From: AP-15 sp963735445
Lineage (GTDB): Bacteria; Pseudomonadota; Alphaproteobacteria; ATCC43930; CGMCC-115725
DNA length: 64,000 bases
NCBI GenBank assembly: GCA_963735445.1
Contig: CAVTLC010000044.1
Coordinates: 1-64,000 of the forward strand
Reading direction: 5' to 3'
Below are positions 9,553-18,440 of the stretch, one piece after another; within the stretch, counting starts at the first letter, position 1, and every line of letters starts with the position of its first letter. Below the pieces are notes generated by a model. That model ran no database searches and was not told the origin of the DNA. It saw nothing but the letters and a program-made list of their open reading frames with translations. The translations under genes and the position numbers were made by a program.

Positions 9553-10050
9553 CCTTTCGGCTCCAGCCTCGCTTCGCTGCGGATCGCTCTTATCAGCAAA
9601 TCGCTTTTAGCAGATGGAGATCGGCATTCCATCGCTTCAACTTTGATCTATTTCATAACGGCTGATTGAGGCCATTTTTTGCCGGCTGCAACACAGGCTG
9701 CAACACAGGCGGACCGATTGTCGCTGCGAGCTGCCAAGATGCCGACGAGGCAAACTCGGTAAGACCGATGCGAGCCCAACGAATTGCTGGCGCTGCGGAA
9801 TCTCTTCGGCCCAATCCAGCCCTCAGAGCGTGAACCATCTGGCTGATTGGGATGGGATCTCCCTAAAGTTTAAAGATAGAGTAGTCGCCTCAGATATCAG
9901 TATTGTTGGCGCAGAACCGCGGCATGCTCTGCGAAATCGCGTGGTAAGCGCAGCCAACAGGTGGCACATCCGTCAACAAGTGGAAATTTGAACGATGCGA
10001 AAGAGAGCTTGTTGATCAGATACTCGTAACCCAAAACTTGGAGCTCTCGA
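9553..10050. other. Intergenic region, no gene recognised
   Basis: About 500 bp between the divergent MlaC-like and small secreted-protein genes. It should hold both promoters. I find no RNA gene, strong hairpin or conserved ORF. A 61-codon minus-strand frame at 9653-9838 has no recognisable features. Confidence 0.5.
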
Positions 10051-10356
10051 ATGAGGAAGTTTGTTACTCCCGCTGTGTTCGGACTAGGATTTATGGCGCT
10101 TGGTGTCGTTGCCGCACAGGCCCAAACCGGATCCTATACTGCGTATGCCGCCCCTAGCGCATATCCTTATACTGCACCATATGCCGCACCTGGACCGGTT
10201 TGTCTCAATCAAACCTTTAGCTATGGTTACGGAGCGCCAGCGTACACTCCATACTGTGCCCCCGAAGGGACCTGGCTCGGGCCGTGGTCTTTGCGGGATC
10301 CATATTCGTGGTATCGCCCCTATTCATCCAACGTCGGACCAAAGGCCAGCTCCTAG
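10051..10356 (+). CDS. Small secreted Tyr/Pro/Ala-rich hypothetical protein
   Basis: 101 residues from ATG 10051, with 'ggag' 9 bases upstream. The N-terminus is a clear Sec signal, 'MRKFVTPAVFGLGFMALG', ending 'VVAAQAQ'. The mature part is low complexity: alternating Tyr, Ala and Pro ('AYAAPSAYPYTAPYAAPG'), then 'CLNQTFSYGYG' and 'YCAPEGTWLGPWSLRDPYSWY', with two Cys that could form a disulphide. Function unknown. The signal peptide and compositional bias make it a real exported protein rather than a chance frame. It stands alone, with no operon partner. Confidence 0.6.
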   Translation: MRKFVTPAVFGLGFMALGVVAAQAQTGSYTAYAAPSAYPYTAPYAAPGPVCLNQTFSYGYGAPAYTPYCAPEGTWLGPWSLRDPYSWYRPYSSNVGPKASS

Positions 10357-10760
10357 GCTCGCTGCCGAGTTAAACAGCTGAATACTCGGTCCGCCGGCGC
10401 ACGGCCTTCAGGGATTTCCAAGGTATCCCCGCACGCAAGCTCGACACCTGGAGTCCGCGGCACGGGCCGGAAGATGGCGGGCCGAGAAGCAGGCGCAGTA
10501 TCGACGGCTCCCGAGGCACTCACACCTCGGGGCCGTCGGGCACCTCGCCACCGTTGGTGGGGATAGCCCGCCGGCCGACAAGCACGAACTCCAACGTCGC
10601 GCTACCCCGCCGCGCCTTATTATAAACGTCGTCAAATCGACGCTTAGGGCGCAACAGGTGGGCTAAGCCGCTGCCCTGCGTGCGCATTGATCGCGATTAA
10701 ATTTTATTGAGGCTCTCGGACAGTTCCCAGCGACAACCCTCTTCGAGAGAGACTTTCCTC
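10357..10760. other. Intergenic region, nothing recognised
   Basis: About 400 bp after the small secreted protein and downstream of the PIN gene. It contains a GC-rich part (10400-10640) whose frames show no family features, then an AT-richer stretch (10690-10760). No RNA gene or repeat seen. Confidence 0.4.
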
Positions 10761-11150
10761 TCACTGCAGCAGGAATTCACTGGGAGTGAAGACCTCAATC
10801 TCAATAAAATTCCGCTGATCCAGGATATCACTGTCGTTCGTCACGAGCGGACTCTTGGCCGCGGCACTCAGCGCCGCGAATTTTCGATCGTCGGGATCAG
10901 CAATCAGGGTAAAGGCATCAGGATAGACGGGTCCGGTAAACTCGCCGCCTGGCCGGAATAGATCAGCGAAGCTCTCCCAGTTGAGGCGCGGAATTCGCCG
11001 CAAGATCATCTCGGTCTCGCTTCGGGTCGGCTTGTTCCAGATCAGCAGCAGGCGTCCATCGCGAACGCCGGCGAGAACGCGCGCAGAGGCGCTTCGGGGA
11101 TTAAACCCCGCGGCAACGAAGACATTGGTGTCGATCACCAGCCCTTGCAT
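10761..11150 (-). CDS. PIN-domain ribonuclease-like protein (orphan)
   Basis: 129 residues with the PIN fold acidic set: Asp in 'LVIDTNVFVAA' near the N-terminus, Glu in 'RSETEMILRR', and Asp in 'LIADPDDRKFAALS' and 'LVTNDSDIL' near the C-terminus. PIN proteins are metal-dependent ribonucleases, and most small ones are VapC-type toxins. The 'PRSASARVL' and 'DPDDRKFAALSAAA' wording fits the putative-toxin PIN_3 subgroup. The 69 bp between it and the upstream aldolase gene are too short for an antitoxin and I find none downstream, so it looks solitary. It could be a remnant of a toxin-antitoxin pair or a stand-alone nuclease. Confidence 0.8.
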   Translation of the reverse strand: MQGLVIDTNVFVAAGFNPRSASARVLAGVRDGRLLLIWNKPTRSETEMILRRIPRLNWESFADLFRPGGEFTGPVYPDAFTLIADPDDRKFAALSAAAKSPLVTNDSDILDQRNFIEIEVFTPSEFLLQ

Positions 11151-11219
11151 GCGAACTCCACGACTGAAGTCTCCGGATATACGCAGCTCGGTAATCGAGC
11201 CGATCGGCCGAGCGCTGGG

Positions 11220-11996
11220 TCAGCCCTTTGGCGGGCGCGCCTGCGTGGCGGCGGCTTGGTCAGGTCGGGTCAGCAGATGACCGCAGCCGGCCTTGTTCGC
11301 CCAGTATTCCCAGCTGCGCCAAGTCTCGACCGAATAGGGGCTGTAGCCGCGGTTGCGGGCCTCGATCTCGCCTTGCGACAGGTATTTGATCTCGCCACCC
11401 AATTGCCGCGCGTGCATCAGTGCCCGCGCGTTGCGCGGCAGGTAGACCGAGAGCCGCACAACCTCGATCAGCGAGCGCGCGGCAGAAGCGAAACCGTGGC
11501 CACGCATCAGCGCGACGCTGTTCCCGCCGAGACAGGTCGCGAGATCGTTTGCCTGCGCCATGTTGGTCACCAGCAGGTTGGTGTCGCCGAAATTGTCGGC
11601 AATGTCCCACACCGGCACCTCGGCGCCGATAAAGCTTCCCGAATGGATGACCGGCCGCAGCTTGGCGCCTTCGGCGATACCAAACGGCAATGTGTCCTCG
11701 GCATGGGCATGGACGACGGCCATGACATCGGGCCGTGCGGCAAAGATCGCGGCATGAATAAAGCGCTCGAGATACAGGCTGCGGCCGTCGTTGCGGACCG
11801 GCTGACCATCCAGATCGAGTTCGAGGATGTCGTCGGGGCCGACCAGCTCCGGGGCGAGCGAGCGCGCGATCAGGAAATGGTCTGGATTGTCGGGGTGGCG
11901 GACGCTGACATGACCGTAGGCGTCCACGACCTCCTCCCGTGCCAGAATTCGGTTCGCGATCACGAGGTCTTGGATCAAGGTGTCCAAATTGCTCAC
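11220..11996 (-). CDS. Class II aldolase/adducin-family protein
   Basis: 258 residues. The N-terminal 'LVIANRILAREEVVDAYGHVSVRHP' is the usual opening of the class II aldolase fold. 'VMAVVHAHAED' supplies the two metal-binding His, and 'ALMRGHGFASAA' a third. The family includes fuculose-phosphate aldolase, ribulose-phosphate epimerases and decarboxylases, all Zn-dependent and cytosolic; the substrate is not decidable here. It lies 124 bp downstream of the flavin-dependent monooxygenase on the same strand, so the two may form a catabolic operon. Confidence 0.88.
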   Translation of the reverse strand: MSNLDTLIQDLVIANRILAREEVVDAYGHVSVRHPDNPDHFLIARSLAPELVGPDDILELDLDGQPVRNDGRSLYLERFIHAAIFAARPDVMAVVHAHAEDTLPFGIAEGAKLRPVIHSGSFIGAEVPVWDIADNFGDTNLLVTNMAQANDLATCLGGNSVALMRGHGFASAARSLIEVVRLSVYLPRNARALMHARQLGGEIKYLSQGEIEARNRGYSPYSVETWRSWEYWANKAGCGHLLTRPDQAAATQARPPKG

Positions 11997-12120
11997 TGTG
12001 TCCTCCTCCCGTCAGCCCCCGCCATCACGCGGGCTACGGTGTTAATGTCGATCGGATAAGCCGGGCTCGCCAGGCGGAGGTTCATGATCGGACGAGACCT
12101 GGCTCGAAGCGGCGTCCCGC

Positions 12121-13260
12121 TTACTCCGGAGACCGGCTGTCGCGCAGCCCCAAGCGCGCCAGGCGCGGCAGTACCTCGGCGCAAAAATACGGCAACTCGT
12201 CGAGATAGTTGACGAACGAGATCGCGATCCCCTTGAGCCCCAGCGCCGCCAGTCGCGCCATCTCCCGCGCCACCGTATCCGGGTCGCCGACCAGAGGCAG
12301 CCCGCCCATGCCGTTTGCCTGGTGATCGCGGATACGCTGAAACTCCTCGGGCGAGTGCGTTTGCGGTGTGATGTTCTTCATCGCCAAAATGTTGTCGACC
12401 GCTGCCCAATCGGCATTGTCGACGACGGCGTAGCGGTAATAGTCCTGCGCCTCGCGTGCGGTCGGGCGGCAGGTCACGACGCCCACTGTATAGACATCGA
12501 TCTCCCGGCCCGCCTGTCGCGCCAGCGCCCGCACATTGCCGATGTGTGCCGCCGTTTCGTCGAACGAAATGCCGCGTGAGATTGTCGAAAACAGCGCGTC
12601 GCAGTTGCGGATCGCGAATGCTTGACCGGTCGCCGAGGCGCCCGCATTCATGATCAGCGGACACGTCCCGCCAAAGGGTTTGGGCTTGGCCCGCACGCCC
12701 TTCAATTTGAAGAAATGCCCGTCGAAATCGAAATCCGCGCGCGGCGACCAGGCGAGTTTGACAATATCGAGCCACTCTTGGGCGTACTCGTAGCGCGTCT
12801 CGTGATCGCGCAATGTCGCGCCGAACATCTCGAACTCGCCCTCGTTCCAGCCGCAAACGAGGTTGAGGCCGAAACGCCCTTCGCCGATGTGGTCGGCGGT
12901 GACAAACTCCTTGGCGGCGATCAGCGGCGCCAGCAATGCCGCATGCACGGTTCCGAACACGGTGAGCCGCTCGGTCTTGGCCAAGAGCCCGCAAGCCCAG
13001 GCCACTGTCTCCCATGTGGCGCCTTGGTAGTCGGTGTCGCCGCCATATCCTTTCCAGCGCCCGATCGGCAGCATAAACTCGATGCCGGCCCGATCCGCCA
13101 TCTGAGCCAGCCTGACGCAGTCGGGCCAACTCCCCGACCAGCGCTCCGGCACTGTCGTGACCGCGCGCCCGGAAGAGCAGTTGGCGCCGAACAGGCCCAG
13201 CTTCAGCCGATTAGCGCTCCCCATCGCGGCGCGCTGACCATTTCCAATCCCGGGTTCCAC
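12121..13260 (-). CDS. LLM-class (luciferase-like) FMNH2-dependent monooxygenase
   Basis: 379 residues as a TIM-barrel luciferase-like enzyme. 'LGLFGANCSSG', 'AQMADRAGIEFMLPIGRW', 'VFGTVHAALLAPLIAAKEF' and 'GRFGLNLVCGWNEGEFEMFG' match the RutA/SfnG/alkanesulfonate-monooxygenase side of the family. 'PLVGDPDTVAREMARLAALGLKGIAI' is the usual C-terminal helix region. Such enzymes oxidise small organics with reduced flavin from a partner reductase, which is not present here. An internal ATG (residue 13, 'MGSANRLKLGLF') may be the true start because homology begins there. Followed by a class II aldolase gene. Confidence 0.85.
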   Translation of the reverse strand: MEPGIGNGQRAAMGSANRLKLGLFGANCSSGRAVTTVPERWSGSWPDCVRLAQMADRAGIEFMLPIGRWKGYGGDTDYQGATWETVAWACGLLAKTERLTVFGTVHAALLAPLIAAKEFVTADHIGEGRFGLNLVCGWNEGEFEMFGATLRDHETRYEYAQEWLDIVKLAWSPRADFDFDGHFFKLKGVRAKPKPFGGTCPLIMNAGASATGQAFAIRNCDALFSTISRGISFDETAAHIGNVRALARQAGREIDVYTVGVVTCRPTAREAQDYYRYAVVDNADWAAVDNILAMKNITPQTHSPEEFQRIRDHQANGMGGLPLVGDPDTVAREMARLAALGLKGIAISFVNYLDELPYFCAEVLPRLARLGLRDSRSPE

Positions 13261-13689
13261 GGCTCACACTGATCGACGGTTGCGCGGGGATGATAATACG
13301 CCAGGGCAGTCCGACTAAAGAGGGTGCGACAGCTATTCGTTTCGGGAATGGTGCGGGCGCTTGATCCAGGTCAAAGCTCTCTTGATGGCAGCAATCTCAG
13401 GTGCGCATGCGACGGTAAGGACTAGCTTCGTTTTTCACGAAATCTTTATGACGCCTTTATATTGAGAGCGATCATTTCGCCTCGAAACTTAACGGCGGGT
13501 GGCGCATCTCTCGCGTCTGAGGCGATCCTGCGTCGGCGCATCGCGAAGGCTGTGCCCGAGAGGATAAACGCGCGAGCAGGTGGCCATGGCACGCGGTATT
13601 CGGCTTAATAGCGGGAGTCGTCGGAATCTCGCCGACGTTTTGGGCGCTCCGCGGCCCGTATTAACCGTGAGATTCACAAGGGTTCCACC
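13261..13689. other. Leader/promoter region of the kdp operon
   Basis: About 430 bp between the divergent monooxygenase and kdp genes. The only structure I can support is an AT-rich patch around 13430-13465 (annotated separately). Transcription probably starts downstream of it, leaving a leader of roughly 200 bp in which I see no known riboswitch. Confidence 0.5.
13443..13463 (+). promoter_or_regulatory. Candidate KdpE operator: CTTTAT direct repeat
   Basis: Two copies of CTTTAT at 13444-13449 and 13455-13460, spaced exactly 11 bp, one helical turn. They sit in the only clearly AT-rich patch upstream of kdp. KdpE of known systems binds T-rich sites upstream of kdpFABC, so this is a plausible operator. 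The assignment is inference. Confidence 0.35.
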
Positions 13690-13773
13690 ATGCTTGATTT
13701 CCTGATGATTGCCTATGGCGTCGGCTTTTTCGTGATCGCAATACTCTATTCGCTCGCCTGCGAGAAGATGTGA
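13690..13773 (+). CDS. 27-aa single-helix membrane peptide preceding kdpF
   Basis: ATG 13690 starts a 27-codon frame, 'MLDFLMIAYGVGFFVIAILY' then 'SLACEKM'. It is one hydrophobic helix with a charged C-terminal tip. It ends 7 bp before kdpF, so it would be translated from the same message. Its size and topology resemble KdpF itself, but it lacks KdpF's 'LVYAL..PERF' ending. From memory, similar tiny frames with 'LACE/DRM' endings occur ahead of kdpF in other alphaproteobacteria. That needs a comparison to confirm. Possible role: a second accessory subunit of the KdpFABC complex. Confidence 0.55.
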   Translation: MLDFLMIAYGVGFFVIAILYSLACEKM

Positions 13774-13780
13774 GGCGGAT

Positions 13781-13870
13781 ATGATGCTCGATTACATTCT
13801 CGGTGGGATCGTGACGATCGTGATTATGGTCTATCTCGTCTATGCGCTGATCAACCCCGAGCGGTTCTAG
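13781..13870 (+). CDS. kdpF: KdpF, small stabilising subunit of the K+-transporting ATPase
   Basis: 29 residues from ATG 13781, 'MMLDYILGGIVTIVIMVYLV' then 'YALINPERF'. The single helix ending in Y-A-L-x-x-P-E-R-F is the KdpF signature. It binds between KdpA and KdpB in the inner membrane and stabilises the complex. It lies 10 bp before kdpA, with the ribosome site for kdpA (aggag) overlapping its stop. Confidence 0.88.
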   Translation: MMLDYILGGIVTIVIMVYLVYALINPERF

Positions 13871-13880
13871 GAGAAGTGCG

Positions 13881-15617
<1,737 letters not shown>

Positions 15618-15643
15618 GGTTTGGGTGTGCGAGGAATACCAAG

Positions 15644-17815
15644 ATGACCGACGTCACCCCCATCATCAGCCTGCCGACAGGCGGTCTCGCCAAGCGCAAT
15701 CTGCGGCCGATGTCATTGTTCCAGCGCTCTTTGATCGTACCGGCGATCTGGGCGTCGTTCAAAAAGCTCGATCCGCGCACCCTGGTCAAGAACCCGGTCA
15801 TGTTTTGTGTCGAGATCGTCTCGGTGCTGACGACCGTGTTTTTTATCCGTGACTTGATTGTCGGCGGCGGCAAGGTCGTCGGCAGCAACGCTCTGTTTTC
15901 TGGGCAGATCACTGTCTGGCTGTGGTTCACAGTGCTGTTCGCGAATTTCGCCGAGGCAGTGGCCGAAGGGCGCGGCAAGGCCCAGGCCGACGCCCTGCGT
16001 CGCACGCGCACCGAAATTCGGGCAAAGCGGATCCAAGACGCGCAGTCGACGGCGTTCGATCTGGTCGACGCAGTCGCACTCAAAGCCGGCGATCTGGTGC
16101 TGGTCGAGATCGGCGATTTGATCCCGAGCGATGGCGAGGTCATCGAGGGCGTTGCCTCGGTCGACGAGTCGGCCATTACCGGCGAATCAGCGCCGGTCAT
16201 TCGCGAGAGCGGCGGCGACCGGTCGGCGGTGACGGGCGGCACGCGGGTCACGTCGGATTGGCTGAAGGTGCGGATCACAGCTGCGCAAGGCTCGACCTTC
16301 CTCGATCGGATGATCGCGTTGGTCGAGGGTGCAGTCCGGCAGAAGACGCCCAACGAAATCGCGCTCAACATCCTGCTCGCCGGCATGACGCTGATTTTCG
16401 TCTTTGCCACGGTGACGATCCCGAGTTTTGCCGCCTATGCCGGCGGCGCAGTTTCGGTCGTCGTGCTGACCGCGCTGTTCGTGTGTCTGATCCCGACGAC
16501 AATCGGCGCCTTGCTGTCAGCGATCGGCATCGCCGGCATGGACCGGCTGGTGCGCTTCAATGTCCTGGCGATGTCGGGCCGCGCGGTCGAGGCGGCCGGC
16601 GATGTCGACACCTTGCTGCTCGACAAGACCGGCACGATCACCTTGGGCAACCGCCAGGCGACCGAATTCATCGCGCTCCCCGGTGTCGAGGAAAGCGAAC
16701 TCGCCGACGCGGCGCAGATCGCCTCGCTGTCGGACGAGACCCCGGAGGGCCGATCGATCGTCGTTTTGGCAAAGGAAAAATATGGGCTGCGCGGCCGCGA
16801 GATGGCGCCGCTCGATGCCCGTTTCGTGCCGTTCTCGGCGCAAACGCGAATGAGCGGCATCGATGTCGGCGGTGTCGCGATCCGCAAGGGTGCCGTCGAT
16901 TCCGTGGTTGAATTTGCCCAAGGCGGCAGCACAGGTCCGGTGTGGCGCAATGCGGCGCCGGGCGCGCAGGCGGCATTGCGCGCCGCCCCGGTTTCCGAGG
17001 CCGTTCGTCAGATCACGACCATCGCCGAGCGGATCGCGACCGAAGGCGGAACCCCGCTTGCGGTCGCTAAGGGCAATCGCCTGCTCGGCGTCATCTACCT
17101 CAAGGACATCGTCAAAGGCGGCATTCGCGAGCGCTTCGCCGAGTTGCGGCGTATGGGAATTCGCACGGTCATGATCACCGGCGACAACCCGCTGACCGCC
17201 GCGGCGATCGCTGCCGAATCCGGGGTCGACGACTTCCTGGCGCAAGCCAAGCCCGAGGAGAAACTCGCGCTCATTCGCAACGAACAGGCTTCCGGCAAGC
17301 TTGTCGCGATGTGCGGCGACGGCACCAACGACGCGCCGGCCTTGGCGCAATCGGATGTTGGCGTGGCGATGAACACCGGCACGATGGCGGCGCGCGAAGC
17401 CGGCAACATGGTCGACCTCGACAGCGACCCCACCAAGCTGATCGAGATTGTCGAGATCGGTAAGCAATTGCTGATCACCCGCGGCGCTTTGACGACGTTT
17501 TCGATTGCCAATGACGTCGCGAAGTATTTCGCGATCATCCCGGCGATGTTTGTCGCGTTTTATCCGCAGCTCGGCGTCATCAACGTGATGCGGCTGCACA
17601 GCCCCGAGAGCGCCATCTTGTCGGCGATCATCTTCAACGCGCTGATCATCATCGCGCTGATCCCGCTGGCGTTGCGCGGTGTGCGGTTCCGTCCGATTGG
17701 CGCCGCCGCAATGCTGCGCCGCAACCTTTTGATCTACGGGCTCGGCGGGCTGATCGTGCCGTTTATCGGCATCAAGCTGATCGATCTCGCTGTCACCGCT
17801 ATCGGTCTCGCCTAA
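15644..17815 (+). CDS. kdpB: KdpB, P-type ATPase catalytic subunit
   Basis: 723 residues from ATG 15644. The same frame is open far upstream, but family homology begins near 'LAKRNLRPMSLF'. P-type ATPase marks: the A-domain 'DESAITGESAPVIRE', phosphorylated Asp327 in 'LLLDKTGTITLGN', and the hinge 'MCGDGTNDAPALAQSDVG'. N-domain 'RMSGIDVGG' and 'RKGAVDSV' are also present. It hydrolyses ATP to drive K+ import with KdpA. Slightly longer than the usual 680-700 residues, mainly from an insert with Ala/Gly/Arg near residue 430. 26 bp follow kdpA and 11 bp precede kdpC. Confidence 0.97.
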   Translation: MTDVTPIISLPTGGLAKRNLRPMSLFQRSLIVPAIWASFKKLDPRTLVKNPVMFCVEIVSVLTTVFFIRDLIVGGGKVVGSNALFSGQITVWLWFTVLFANFAEAVAEGRGKAQADALRRTRTEIRAKRIQDAQSTAFDLVDAVALKAGDLVLVEIGDLIPSDGEVIEGVASVDESAITGESAPVIRESGGDRSAVTGGTRVTSDWLKVRITAAQGSTFLDRMIALVEGAVRQKTPNEIALNILLAGMTLIFVFATVTIPSFAAYAGGAVSVVVLTALFVCLIPTTIGALLSAIGIAGMDRLVRFNVLAMSGRAVEAAGDVDTLLLDKTGTITLGNRQATEFIALPGVEESELADAAQIASLSDETPEGRSIVVLAKEKYGLRGREMAPLDARFVPFSAQTRMSGIDVGGVAIRKGAVDSVVEFAQGGSTGPVWRNAAPGAQAALRAAPVSEAVRQITTIAERIATEGGTPLAVAKGNRLLGVIYLKDIVKGGIRERFAELRRMGIRTVMITGDNPLTAAAIAAESGVDDFLAQAKPEEKLALIRNEQASGKLVAMCGDGTNDAPALAQSDVGVAMNTGTMAAREAGNMVDLDSDPTKLIEIVEIGKQLLITRGALTTFSIANDVAKYFAIIPAMFVAFYPQLGVINVMRLHSPESAILSAIIFNALIIIALIPLALRGVRFRPIGAAAMLRRNLLIYGLGGLIVPFIGIKLIDLAVTAIGLA

Positions 17816-17826
17816 GGACTGCATCC

Positions 17827-18426
17827 ATGATCAGGCAAATCCGACCTGCGATCCTGATGATCATCGTCATGACGGTGATCACCGGGCTTATCTATCCGCT
17901 CGGCATGACCGGGCTCGCGCAACTGATTTTTCCGCATCAGGCGAATGGCAGCCTGATCGAGAAGGACGGCAAGGTGATCGGCTCGAGTTTGGTCGGCCAG
18001 AATTTTACGAGCGACAAATATTTCCACCCCCGCCCATCGGCGACGACCGAGCCCGATCCAAAAGATCCGAGTAAAACCGTCCCGGTCCCCTATGCCGCCG
18101 ATAATTCGGGCGGCTCAAATCTCGGGCCGACCAACCAGGCTCTGATCGACCGGGTCAAGAGCGACGCCGCCAAGCTCGCCAAGGACAATCCAGGGACGCC
18201 GATCCCGGTCGATCTGGTTACCACCTCGGCCAGCGGCCTCGATCCCGACATCACCCCGGCCGCCGCCCTCTTCCAGGTGCCGCGCGTCGCCAAAGCACGC
18301 CATATCGATCCCGATAAGCTGCGCGCGCTCGTCGCCGATCAAACCCACGATCCGATCTTAGGCGTCCTTGGCGAAAAGCGCGTCAACGTCCTCGAACTCA
18401 ACCTGGCGCTTGACGGGGTGAAATGA
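17827..18426 (+). CDS. kdpC: KdpC subunit of the K+-transporting ATPase
   Basis: 199 residues from ATG 17827. One N-terminal helix ('PAILMIIVMTVITGLIYPLG') is followed by the KdpC periplasmic domain: 'GSLVGQNFTSDKYFHPRPSA', 'NSGGSNLGPTNQAL', 'IPVDLVTTSASGLDPDITP', and the C-terminal 'VNVLELNLAL'. KdpC increases the ATP/K+ affinity of the complex. Standard length; 14 bp before kdpD. Confidence 0.96.
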   Translation: MIRQIRPAILMIIVMTVITGLIYPLGMTGLAQLIFPHQANGSLIEKDGKVIGSSLVGQNFTSDKYFHPRPSATTEPDPKDPSKTVPVPYAADNSGGSNLGPTNQALIDRVKSDAAKLAKDNPGTPIPVDLVTTSASGLDPDITPAAALFQVPRVAKARHIDPDKLRALVADQTHDPILGVLGEKRVNVLELNLALDGVK

Positions 18427-18440
18427 TCTAAGCTGACGAG

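Noticed and set aside
9653..9838. 61-codon minus-strand frame in the gap after the MlaC-like gene
   Set aside because: No ribosome site and no conserved pattern.
10408..10635. 75-codon minus-strand frame rich in Cys/Arg
   Set aside because: Composition is typical of a random GC-rich frame; no motif, signal or ribosome site.
16517..17824. 435-codon open frame antisense to kdpB
   Set aside because: Same codon-bias shadow effect; no recognisable domain.
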